Assembly (NCBI RefSeq): GCF_032854445.1
Contig: NC_088307.1
Span: forward strand, 11,282,001 to 11,346,000
DNA from: Liolophura sinensis
Lineage: Eukaryota > Mollusca > Polyplacophora > Chitonida > Chitonidae
Direction of reading: 5' to 3'
DNA length: 64,000 nt
Under the pieces are notes generated by a model that had not been told where the DNA came from, searched no databases, and worked only from the letters and a program-made list of their open reading frames with translations. Made by a program: the position numbers and the translations under genes. Position 1 is the first letter of the stretch; every line of letters begins with the position of its first letter. This document shows positions 1 through 12,900 of the stretch, piece by piece.

Positions 1-995
1 ATGTGGGAGTTGACCACCAGAAAGTCCTGACTTTGTCACTGTGCAGTCACAAGGCAGTGATCCAGGGACTTGAGCTTCTAGTGTTCTGTATTTGTTGTAG
101 CTTTTGGATACAGAGAAAGTGTATCATTTTCATCAGCTATGAATCCTTATGGTACCAACATTTGTCAACAGAATAAGCCCTGACTTCTGAAACTGTGCAT
201 ACCTTCACAGGGCATTGAACTACGAAGTTGAGCATTTTGGTTTTGACAAGATTCACTGCCACATGTGTAGTCCATTTGAATGTCCCAGTTGTGCCAGGAA
301 TGATCAATCTTTATGATATGCAAATTGGCCAACGTTATAAGTCCAGATTTCATCAGTGTGCTGTCACTGGGCACTGAACTGTGGAGTTGACTTCTGATTT
401 TAACCAGAAGTATGGATATTTGTTTGAAATGATTGGAACTTTATCGGAATCACCAGATCAAGTGGTGCCTTTTTTTTTTTTTTTTTTTGCTCATTCGCAG
501 AGCAGAGACCTGTGAAGTAGAAACTCATTTAGGTGTGAAAACAAGTTAATGGTAACAGCTGGGTTTCAAGTTGAATTTCCAAGAACCTTTGATAGCGTGT
601 GATCAGAACCCAAGAATTACTTTTACTGTATGTTGGTGAGTAGGATTGCTTAACTGTGGCATTATCACTGTACAGGTAAATAGCAGTGAACTGTAGACAC
701 ACACCTTTGGAATGTTAATTGGGAAACTTAAACCTTGGTATCACCAAGGACTTGAAGGGACAATCCTTGACTAACTGAAGAACCGGCTGTTGAGTGTTTT
801 CTGGAAATATTTGCCTCATCTCGTTACCTGTGATACATGTATTTTGATACATGTGTACCTATCGATTTTTTGTCAAACATTTGTGCGTCCATGCACGAGC
901 ACCTGTATCATGTATACACCTGAAGCGATTGGATCTGGGTTCTACATCGGTGTGATTTAACCAAGACAACTTGCGGCAGCTGTAGAAACAGCATA
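1..995. other. upstream region, no gene seen
   Basis: No coding pattern is visible. Bases 1-420 look like three diverged copies of a roughly 165 bp unit (motifs GGGCATTGAACTACGAAGTTGA and GGGCACTGAACTGTGGAGTTGA). A T17 run follows at 471-487. Confidence 0.35.
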
Positions 996-1046
996 ATGTC
1001 TGAGATAACCGTGGCACAGTTTCTCCTGTTTGAGGAGAGTGGAAAG
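996..1046 (+). CDS. possible first coding exon of RALGPS
   Basis: An ATG at 996 opens 17 codons (MSEITVAQFLLFEESGK) that end at a GTTTGT donor in phase 0. The first certain RALGPS exon also begins in phase 0, so the two would join in frame. Nothing in the short peptide is diagnostic and the donor is mediocre. The alternatives are an exon elsewhere upstream, or translation from the in-frame ATG at 3940 ([12 protein letters not shown]). Confidence 0.2.
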
Positions 1047-1335
1047 GTTTGTATATATTTTGATGTTTAAGTACGTGTAGATGTGTGTTTCATAGTGTGT
1101 GTCTGGTCACATAGAAACTGGGCCTAGTTGGTGAAAAATGTATTAGCTAATACTGGTATTAAGTTAGATTTTATGCTTGAAATTTTAGCCAAACTCAAAA
1201 GCCAATGCAGTTGGAGTATATACCAGCAGATTAAGTTTATATTTAATATACTGGTAGGCAATTATTTCGGGCACAAAAGTACAAAACTGAGGACTTGGTT
1301 TGAAATTAAATCTTGTATTAAGTCTTAAGATACTC

Positions 1336-1460
1336 CAGGGCCCGCTTGTACAAAGCCTTCTTAAGGTTATGAGCACATAATTACCATGGCAACCAGTGAT
1401 GTATTCATTACGTCTCCATGGTACTTGCAAGCTCATAATGTTCTGTGCCAGTGAGCTCCA
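1336..1460. repeat. short interspersed repeat with inverted ends
   Basis: GGGCCCGCTTGTACAAAGCC and the mirrored segments around the two CCATGG sites look like one end of a non-autonomous element. The family extent cannot be judged from this copy. Confidence 0.3.
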
Positions 1461-2588
1461 TGGAAATTTCAACATGTACAATGTAGTTGTCAGGTCATCT
1501 GTGATGTACTTGGGTTTGTATGAGCGCATTGTTAACCAATGTATGTTGGACATAGAGTATAAAATTGAAAATGGTTAAGATGTGTGTTACATTAAATTTT
1601 AACAGTTTACATTTGACACTTTTTTTTCTCTAAACTTCACAATGTTGAATTTAGTATATACCTTAAGTAAATATGTAAATTGTTTAAACCAAATTGTTGT
1701 ATTGTATTTTGTTCTTTTTTGTATACTACAGATATTCTTAATGCAAATGACCATCAAGGCATCCAGAGAAATTCTGTATTCTGTATACATGTACATATAA
1801 TACATATGCTTTTGGTAGCTTTGACTAGGTCCCCATACTTCTGGTACAAATGACTAAGTGTTTTGTATACACTGGAGACCGTGAAGGCCTGTGCGCATGC
1901 ACACAAGTCATATCAGTCACAGCTGTAACGCAGAGGTGTATGATTATCTCAGATTATTGATTGTGTTCAATTTGTAAACAGTACACGTCAGTCCGAATGA
2001 GAAGTCATCCTGACTCATCATCTCGGAGATAACAGGTGTTAAGGAAGGCACCTGATAAACTTTCCTGTGTGGCCCTTATAAGTCCAGCTCTGGGGGTCGT
2101 TCAGTTAGCTAGTGTCACATGTGGGTGTAGAGTTTATAGATCGGTCTTGGTTTACAAATATTACATCGTATTTATTCACATACTGTCTGAAAGTCTGTTT
2201 ATATCAGGTGCATGTGGATTATCCCTGGGTTTTTATGTACAGATACACCTACACGTACCTGTACAGTATAACAGTCAATTAAGCTAACAAACTGAAACAC
2301 TATCAGTTTGGACCTTGTCTGCAAGATGTTGATATGTCAAAAAATATGATCGATTGAGCCGAGGTACTTTACAAACGTTGAAACCGGATCCTTCCTAATA
2401 GTTGATGTGGTTAATGGTTATGCAGAGTAGCAGGTTTTATCAGCAATTACATAGAGTTGGGAAAGTTTCTACTTTCTGTTTTTCAGTTGAATTTTTCATT
2501 TGGACCAAAATGTCTTCAACAGTTACACGTAGTTTTAATTAAACAGATGTATGATGTGTGTTCATCCAACTGGAATTTTGTTTTAATA

Positions 2589-2738
2589 AAAAAAAAAAAG
2601 TTTTTTGTGAATGAGATTTTAGCTGGATGTCTACAGCCAGACTCAATCACAGACAGACAGACAAAAAAAAAAAGTTTTTTGTGAATGAGATTTTAGCTGG
2701 ATGTCTACAGCCAGACTCAATCACAGACAGACAGACAT
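2589..2738. repeat. tandem duplication, about 74 bp x 2
   Basis: The block poly-A, GTTTTTTGTGAATGAGATTT, then AGCTGGATGTCTACAGCCAG and CAGACAGACAGAC occurs twice back to back, nearly identical. Confidence 0.85.
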
Positions 2739-3882
2739 ACAGACAGACCGACCTGTGGCTTCATACAGAGTTTTACAAGCAGTGCTCATGTACCTGTACT
2801 TCCATTAACCTTTCTGGGATAGACTTTCCTATGTATAAATATGCAAAGATCAGCTTGGAGCAGATAAGCCACGGATCTCGCACATACATGTGCACATGCA
2901 GATGTGGGGATACCCATGTACATATTCGCCTTTATGACATTTACTGGGGGGGGGGGGTTTCCTGAAATGTACATTACATTAAGCTTTAGGTCAATGCTGT
3001 TAATTTTGTTGGCAAACGTTGACATTTGTATTTCTAACAGATATGTTTTTTACGATGGAATTCGTGCTCTTAAGTGTGGCCATACCTGTACAGTCTTACC
3101 TACAGTTCAGTGTTCTCTTCTGTTTGCAATAAACTTCCACCCAATACACTATAATAAAACCATGGAAGATGAGGGGAACCAGCATTCGCAAACCATTATA
3201 ATTGCACTCTTACTGTATAAATATGGGCTGGGAATTGTTCATTTTGCAAACGACGTGTGCAGTTGTTATTATAAAATTAGAATCTCTGGCTGTAATATAT
3301 TCTGGTTTGCCTTGAGGCTGGTTGTCCTGGCCTCCACCCGTATTTACATCAGCTCGGTGAGAAAATGAGCGATAATTTCCCCTATAAATGGAAACTGTAG
3401 CAATCGCGTATGTATATGTGGAAAGGTGAAATTGCGGTAATGGTGCCCTGGACGAGCAGTCGTTCCATGTTATTTACAGGATAATGGATAAATGTCATGT
3501 GCTAGTTATGCTTAAACCACCCCTCCCCCAGGACTTGTCTATTATATTCTGAGAACCCCAATAGACTGGTAAACAACCGCAAAAATTACCCCCGTGAAAA
3601 ACACGGCAAAATTTTTGAATTATCTAGCAAATTCCTGATATTAATCTAAGTAACTTGCCCCCTTTTCATGAAAACCATTATTAACATTGATAAGAAAATC
3701 ATTCCCCCAAGATTTGTGGTTTGTTGTTGTATAAATTTGTCACCAGGTTGCTCTCATGTCATTGGGCGTGGTATTTTCACCAATAAAATGCATTTCTGTG
3801 TCAGATGCAGAGAATGTTATGTTCTTCATTTTTGCTGTTGTTGTTGTTGCAAGATTTTATTTTCTACACCTTTCATTTCCAG

Positions 3883-3996
3883 GGCAACAGCCAGGGCAGT
3901 CAAGATTCCTTGGACAGACGGGCGAGTCTGCCACGGATGAAAAGTTATGATGCTGTGGTGTTCGACGTTCTTAGAGTGTCACCGGAAGACTTTGCT
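3883..3996 (+). CDS. RALGPS: RALGPS exon, N-terminus and start of RasGEF
   Basis: The exon has 38 codons in phase 0, from [13 protein letters not shown] to RVSPEDFA. The acceptor is TTTCCAG and the donor GTAAGT. It carries the [10 protein letters not shown] signature that opens the RalGPS catalytic region, preceded by a Ser/Asp-rich stretch comparable to the vertebrate N-terminus. An internal ATG at 3940 could start a shorter isoform. Confidence 0.92.
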
Positions 3997-6900
3997 GTAA
4001 GTTCATGGTCTTTGTAATTAAAAAAAATATATGGTGCCATATTTAGTGTGATATCATGCAACCTTGAGCATGGAGCTTTCTCTGAAGTAGCTGTTGAAAT
4101 GAAAAGTCCTTGAGTATGACCTTAAACATTAATTTTAATAAATAAATTATATATTTCAATTAAAGTTTGGCTTGCAGAAAGGACATAAGGCCTTAAAATG
4201 ATCCTTTTGATGCCTTCTCTTTTTTCTGATGAGAAATTTGTCAAATTTCCGTACGTGGGAAGGTCTGTCAGCAACCTCCGCATGGTATTGGGATTTTTCC
4301 TCCCACCATAATGGTGGTCGCCATCATATAAGTGAAATATTCTTGAATATGGTGAAAAACACCAATCAAATAAATAAATATCAAACTTTCAAGGAAAAAA
4401 AGAACCTCTGAAGCTTGATGACTCTGTCAGAATTATGCGAAAAAAAAAAGTTCAGCTTCAGGTGAATTACAGGAAATTTATAAATAATTTTTCCATTCAA
4501 ACCAAGAGTAGTTTATCTATGCTGGCTTTGTAACATTTGTTTCAGTATATTCACTAAGATGTCTTTCCTTTCATCTGCCAGTTGTAACAAAATGTTGTAA
4601 GAGATACAAGTACATGTATACTATACCTTGTTTCTGTGGTTATTTTTTTATTTCAGAGCCAAATTACTTTATTGGATTTACCAATATTCCAGTCCATACA
4701 GCCAGATGTAAGTGTCATATGTTCTTTTATAGTTTAATTTATTTTAAACATTTGATCAAGCCATATTGTGTCTTCAAAACTCAGTAAGAGATATACACCA
4801 ACTCTGAGGAAGAGCAAGTCTTCATGTGGGTAATCAGTATTTTGATATTATCTTGATGCCCTTTGCAAGATCTCTTTCTGTTTCTGTTTTTTGTTATTTT
4901 GTTAACTAGTTCAGACTGGAAGCACTTCTGTATATGCAAGTCATTTATTTGTAAACTGTTGTTCAGAACTGTAGGTAGACAGGTGAAAAACTTTCAAAAA
5001 TCCCAGTCAGCTGTGAGAGTCTTTCTTTAAAAGTGGAAGCACATCTGTAAATACAAGTCATTTGTTTGTAAATTGTTGTTCAGAACTGTAGGTAGGCAGG
5101 TGAAAAACTTTCAAAAATCCCAGTCAGCTGCGAGACTCAAGGTTTCGTCAACAAACAGCTGTTCAGATGCGCTAGAGAAAGTCGGTTATCATTACCAGAG
5201 TTGTTTATACTCGATATTAGGTACATTTTCACCAGTGTTTACTTCATAAACACAGTTAATATACCTCATTTCTGGCAACCAATCTTGGGTTTTGGGGATT
5301 TTTTTTTCTTTTTTCAGTCTTTGTGGTTTTTGTAAGTGCCATTAGGTAAATCTCTGGGATATTTTAGCCCATGTAGCTTTGGCACTAGTTTGACGACTGT
5401 GGAATGCAAAGAAACCAGAAACTCTGTTTTTGTGGGTATTTGAAGCACTGGATATTAGCCAAGTGTACAAGCCTTAATGAGCTGAGCCTTCCGGAGCTTT
5501 ATACCCTGACAGAGACAGTCTAACGGGGATGTTTACAACACTGGAAACCTTGTCTATCTTTCTAAATGCACTCCTGTACATTGCGATACAACCTACCCTC
5601 CAAATCTCTCTGTCTTGTAGACTCTCTTTAGCCTTTCTTTTACATGCATGTACAGAGCACAGGATTCTGTTTCACAGGGTGTAAATACATGTAGACTACA
5701 GTTGCAATCCAAATTTAACTCTTTTAAAAGTTAAATACACTGTATTTCAACTGAAGTTTAAAACAATTTTGAAGTGATGCAGTTTGCTCGATTCTGGTTG
5801 ATTCGTCCACATTTTTGTGTAAAGATTAATTACTTATCACAAAAAAAACTTCGTCAAAAGCGTCATTTTAAGGCATTTATATGCTTCAGTGCATTTTTTT
5901 ACATGCCAAACTTTAGATGAAATACAAATATACATGTACATCTACATCATATCAATAAAATTTTGACAGCTGATTCCCTACAATTTCAGCCGTTAGTCTG
6001 AGGACCATCCATTTTCAAATATTTTGTATTATTTTCTTTTAAAGATTATGAAAATGTATAGGTTTTGCGCCCCTAGTGTTGAAATAAGAACATTGTAAGA
6101 ACCATATGCTCCTAATTTTCTGTGCTGGATCCTAGGACAAACTTGATTAGCCTATTTAATTTCATATGCCCAGCAGCTTAATTGGTTGACAATTGAATTA
6201 TTGGGTGCTGTGATCAAACTTAGACCAAATGTGTGCATCAAAGTATCCCACAGGAATTTTAAAAAGCATAACCTTTTATTTTGTGGGTTTTGTACATCTG
6301 GGATATCGCAGTTGAAAGTAGGCAAAATCACCCACATTGAGACAATCGTATTATCAGGAATAGTTTTAGCCAATCAGGCGCGAGTTATTTCTGTAGCCCG
6401 AGGATGCGTTTTTTTTGTTTTAACTTCCTGTACTTAGTTCATGTGACCAAAGAGTGTGCTGATGATTGGCTCACAGCAGTTATTATATGACTGCAAAACT
6501 AAGAATACATATTCATGTAAGCTGTTTGTGCCTGGTCAGTTTATGAAAGTCACCTGACTGAACATTCTCATGGTACATGTGCAACAAGAATCTGAAGAGT
6601 GAAGCTGTTTGTGTTGTACTTGAATAACTCTATGCATCTAGCACAAGATTTTCGGGTTTGTTTCCATCCTTCCATCACCTGAATCCTGATCCCCTATCCC
6701 TATCCTGACCTTCATCCCCACGTTTGAACCCCCATCCTAAAGTGGAGCTGTTTGTGTTATACTTGAATAACTCCATCCATGACCATATTTTGGGGTTTGT
6801 CTTGTCTTGAATCCCTACCCTCTTTCTTGAACCCCATCCCTTTAATCCTGACCCTCTTTCTTGACCCCCATCTGTTTAATCCGGACCCTCTTTCTTGACC

Positions 6901-9900
6901 CCACCCTCACGTTTGAACCCCCATCCTAAAGTGGAGCTGTTTGTGTTGTACTTGAATAACTCCATCCATGACCATATTTTGGGGATTATCTCCATCCCCC
7001 ATCCCTTTAATCCCAACCCTCTTTTCTAATCCCCACCCCTACACTTGAACCCCCATCCCAAAGTGGAGCTCTTTGTGCTCCATCTATAACCAATTCAGAG
7101 TTTGTTTTCATCCCCTGACTTCTGTCCCCCACCAGCCACCACCCACCCCCATCCCCTCCAGCTCCATGTAGATTAGCCCAGTTATCTGACCCACACCTAC
7201 ACTGATCCCTCAGTCAGAGCTGAGACATTATACTGTTTGACTCAGCAGCTGGTATCACTTCACACCCAAACATTTACAGTAATGGGAGGAGGAAGGGGTG
7301 ACCCTCTACATGTAAACACACACAGTCTAGTGAAAGGAGGGTGGGGAGTGGACAACTCACATAATCTGGTAGATATTTCATCATAAATGACTGTCAGGGA
7401 GGGAAATGGTTTACAGCTCCTGTTCAAACTGATAAGGCAACCCCTACTGCCTCAGAAACTGCACCCTGAGTAATCTAAACTTGTGTACTAAACCCCCTGA
7501 TCATTCCAAGGGAACCACCCTTCTCCGTTTACTGATGTCTGTTTACATTATTTTCAAAGATTTACTCTTGATGTTTTGGGGGTTTTTTTTGTATTTTTTA
7601 CCCACTCTGCCATAGCACTAGACTCTTATCTTATCAGCTCAGCAAAAGAGCTAAGTGTATTATCAAATGACTGTGTTCAGTGATTTGCTGGAGGTGGACA
7701 AATGTCAGTGAGTTAAGAAAATATTTTTGTGTTCCATAAATCGTTAGGATAGATATAGATGCGAGTAAAAACATTTTACAGTCAACATCAAATTAAGTTT
7801 ATGTTTTGAGGGAAAATTTGTCAAACACTCAGAATTTCCTGCTAGACATAACTGTAAACACTGTAGCGCAGATTTCATCTTGTGTTTTGAGGAACTGCGT
7901 ACAGTGTACATGTACACAAAATGTAGTTTTGAAAATGTCACAACAGTGGGTGTATTCACATATATCAATGGTTTTAACATCCTATGTGTTAAAACTTTTT
8001 ATCCACCGGTATCTAAAGACAAAGAACACACTACCCGGAAGTATATGTCCGATGAAAGACCATTTAATATTGTCAAGGAAGATAGTTTGACTTAATTTTT
8101 TAGAACATTTTTCAATAAAAAAAAAGAATTTAATACAATACTATCTTGGCCCTATTCTGAAGGGGTTGGTATGTGAATGGGTGGGAGTGTGAAGGGGTTG
8201 GTATGTGAATGGGTAGGAGTGTGAAGGGATTGGTGTGTGAATGGGTGGGTATGTGAAGGGGTTGGTGAGTGAATGGGTGGATGTGTGAATGGGTGAGAGT
8301 GTGAAGGGATTGGTGTGTGAATGGGTGAGAGTGTGAAGGCTTTGGTATTTGAATGGGTGGGAGTGAAGGGATTGGTATGTGAAGGGGTTGGTATTTGAAT
8401 GGATGGGAGTGTGAAGGGATTGGTATGTGAAGGGGTTGGTATGTGAATGGGTGGGAGTGTGAAGGGATTGGTATGTGAATGGATGGGTATGTGAAGGGGT
8501 TGGTGTGTGAAGGGATTGGTATATGAACGGGTGAGAGTGTGAAGGAATTGGTGTGTGAATGGGTTAGTATGTGAATGGGTGGGAGTGTGAAATGGTTGGT
8601 GTGCGAATGGGTGGGAGTGTGAATGGGTCAGTATGTAAATGGGTGGTAGTGCAAATGGGTTGGTATGAAAATGGGGTGGTATGTGAATAGGTTGTGAGTT
8701 CGGTGGGATTAGTACATGCAGATTTTAATATTTGAAAACAACTGAATTCATTCTCCTTTCTCTCTTGCAGGAAATGACATCGTGTGCATGGACAACCAAA
8801 GAGAAACTAATCAAAGCCCCCAATGTTGTAGGTTTTACAAGAAGATTTAACCATGTAAGTTGACACCTGCGTTAGAAATCTTTATTGAGATTTATCTTAC
8901 TCTCTATTAAGGAGGCTGCACTGGATATTTATGGCAAATAATCCATATTTGCTTATCAAGTCAAATTTTTATCACGAAAAGTCCTTTGCCTTTCTGAAAA
9001 TATCAGACCAGGACCTGTACACTTTATATTGTTGAAACGATTCTGAACGACCTGTATGAATTTTAAAAACGTTATTTCAAATTTTGAATAGTAACACATG
9101 CACAGACAAGTTATCTGTTGCAGCCTCGTGCAAGTATGACCCGAATTTTAAGTCTGATTTGTGTTTTAGAAACGTAATTATTTGGTTTGTTAATAACAGA
9201 ATAATGGCAAGAATTCCAAAAAAATTTTAGTTAAATTCCTGTTGTAGCCTCAATTCAAGAACATGTGTGCATACATTGTAGTGGTTCATTGGATAAAGTG
9301 TTGACTTTCTGATGCTGATAACCAGTGTAGTTGTAGACTTGAAATCTGCTTGTCATGTGCCTATTGAGGTATCGGTGGTACCGGCAGTTTTTCTCTGGCA
9401 AGAATTCTGATTGCTGTCATACATATATAAATGAAGTAACCCAGGAGCCTCTCATCAATGTGGTGGCTGTGAGTTCAAGTCCAGTTCATGCTGTCTTCCT
9501 CTCCGATGGTATGTGGAATGGTCTCGTGGCAACCTGCGGATGGTCGTGGGTTTCCCCAGGGCTCTGGCCGGTTTCCTCCCACCATCTTGAGAACGGTGTA
9601 AAACACCAATCAAATAAATAAATAAATATAAGTGAAGTATTACTGAGTACAGCCTTAAAACTTTGTTTAAAAAACAGTATATATATATATATATATGTAC
9701 TATTGGGGGGGGGGGGGGACCTCTCGAAAGGCTCAAGTCTGGTATATAGAAAATTTGTCCCTTTTCCCAACCTCATTAGCATAAATGTTCATGTTAGAAT
9801 TAAGTCAGCATTATCCCTTGCTGCTGTGAACTATTTTCGAAGCACCATTTGCATCACACTCGAAAACCAAAAAGATAAGGCATTGTAAGGAAAAATTCTC

Positions 9901-12900
9901 CCTGTTTTTTCTGGATGGATATTATATTACGTGTACCCTAAATGACCTTAAATTTCACCCACAAAAGTGCATTTTTAGAGGCAAATAAATGTCACAAAAT
10001 GTTATTTTGGTGCTAAAACTTACAATTTTTCAGAACAATATTATTCCATGTTCCAAGCAAATCTTAAAACCACCTTTCTAAAATCAGTAGTACACTCAGA
10101 ATCAGGAAAAATTAGCAAGTTAGTTACAGGCGAAATTTAAGCTCATTTAACCTCATTTAGATCATTTTGCGGTCGCTGTGAGTTCAAGTCCAGCTCATGC
10201 TGGCTTCTCTCCGGTCGTACATGGGAAGGTCCGTCAACAACCTGCAGATGGTTTCCCCCGGGCCCTGCCCAGTTTCCACCCACCATAATGCTGGCCGCCG
10301 TCGTATAAGTGAAATATTCTTGAGTACGGCGTAAAACACCAATCAAATAAATAAATAAATGCATTTAGGTCATTTACATTACTTTAAAATCAGTAGTACA
10401 CTCAGAATCAGGAAAAATGGGCAAGTTTGTCACGGGCGAAATTTAAGCTCATTTAGTGTACAAACGACGGAAAACTCTTAGGAAATATTTTTCAGCTTTG
10501 CTTTAAGGAAGTTTAGCGTTGAAATACAGCTGTGCTGCTATTGACGTCACAACTGTCCCTACTCTCACCTGATAACCCTCTACTTAAGCAGCTGGCTTAC
10601 AAATATGTGCTTGTACACATGTTTTCTCTCCAGGTCTTACCTTCAGCTAAGATAAGTGACAACCATGTAACAGTGGGATATTTCTGAAGTTCCTCTCCTT
10701 CAGTGAAAATAATAACAATAACAAATACAGTATATGTAAATAGCTGCTCACATGTGCTTTAATATTGTGTGTACATAGACTGCAGACTGTTCAGTTAATA
10801 ACGTACATGTAATGAAATATTCCAGTTGCAGAGAAGAGAAATTGAAAAATTTTCTCTGGGAATAAATTCATGAGATCATTTTGCTGTAGGTATGTCTTGA
10901 CAGACGGCAGTGCTAGTTCTACATTAACCGAATTCCTCAACCATTTCGCATATGAAACTTGCAGTGCACTTCATGCACATTTATAATTTATTTTTGGTTA
11001 CAAAACTACATTGGTTGGATCGACCATTTTTTGGGCTTCACAGAAAGTTTAATCGTATCACTTTACACAGAATAATGCCTGCGGAATATGCTAAAGTAAA
11101 CACCTTGCAAACATGCGAAAAGGTCGAAGAATTACAGTTTTCACAGCTTCCTAACACCTTCAATATTTATCCTTCAGAAGACATCAGTTTAGCCAATCTC
11201 CAACAGCAAGTTGGAATCAGTCAAATTTTTAGACTGGAATAGGCCAGGAAATTTTGTGATAGACTTAACTGTCCACTAATTTTCATTAATGGGGACTCAC
11301 CAAAATATCATATCAATATTTCTGTTCATTATGTCAAAACTGGGTTTTATTTATTTATTTTTTGTTTTTTGGAACTCGTCCTATTTTTTTAATAACCACA
11401 CCATATCTGTTTATGTCACCTTTGAAGGGCTGTTTTGAGTACTGTTAACCTACTTGTCCTTGTCATTTTTGTTACTGTTTCTTTTGGAGTTTTCCAAGGG
11501 CAGACATGTGATGTTGCAAATATTGGCACAAATACACAAACACAGTGGTGTCATTTTGAAGTATAATGTATGTGTATAACATTCAAGGTGACAAGAATAG
11601 TGCAGTAACAGGTGTGGAGCTTCAACCCTGTCAGTTGACATCATGCCTGAAACTAATTTTGTCCACTATTATTTCTCATAGCCTATATTTTATTGTTTCA
11701 AAAACAGCACAAAAAAAAATTGAAGGCTAGAAGAATTAATTTTGTTTTTGTGGCACCTTTTTTTCTTTTTTGTTTGTTTGTTATATTTTGGTCATTGACA
11801 TAGTGTAACTAATAACAACAGCTATTTTTAGGCAAGAAAAAAATATTCGTATTTGCACTAAGTGACAGATGGCACACAAACAGTAGGGATGAAAGGGCCT
11901 TTACATAAATAAATAAGTAATAAATGTAAGTTTTTGTGTTCCAGCTGTTACTCAGGATACGATTTAACATGTTTCAAATGTCAAAACATTTTGTATGACA
12001 TTCTGCACATGATTATGATAGTTGCTTTCTTGTATACCGTATGAAATGGTTCTGTCCAACCATATTCCTGCCCTCTGCTGTGTACCCTAAATGTCCTGGA
12101 ATTTTGGCCTACATTTTCAGAGGCAAATAAATATCACAAAATAGTTTTTTTTGTGCGCTGAAACTTATAATTTACTAAAAGAATATTATCCCATGTTCCA
12201 AGCAAACATCAAAACACCTTTCTAAAATCAGTAGAACTCTTAGAATCAAGGAATAATAAGCAAGTTAGTCATTAACGAAATTTGTGGTCATTTTACGGGG
12301 TACGCTAATTCCTCAACCTTTTCTCATACAAAAGAGCAACTTTCAGTGCAATTTATGCACATTTTTAAGTTGATTTTGGAGACAAAACTACATTTGTTGG
12401 GTTGGCCAGTTTGAGGTCTACTTCACCAAAAATGTGATTTTACCAGTGTACATAGAGTAATGCCTTCGGAATAAGCTTAAATAAAAACCTTGCAAACATG
12501 GGAAAAGGTTGATGAATTACAGTATGTGAAGTATTCTAGAGTACGGCATATAACACTAATCAGATAAATAAATTGTGTATGACTTGTTGTAGTTCTCTTA
12601 CAGTTACCTTTCATTTTAAATATAATAACATATTTTTTTCAATGTATTAACATGGTTGTATGTTTTTTGTGCTTTTCTTTCATAGGTCAATTTCTGGGTT
12701 CAAAAAGAGATTTTAAGTTCCCAGAGTTTGAAGAATAGAGCTGAAGTTTTATCCCATTTTATAAAAATAGCCAAGGTAAGTAGTCACATGAATGAATACA
12801 TGTAGACTTAGTATGGCTACCATTGATGGAGGCCTCCGTGGCCTAGTGGTTAGCATGCTAGCATAGCACAGTGACTGGAGTGTTCAATTGCTGGCTTCCT

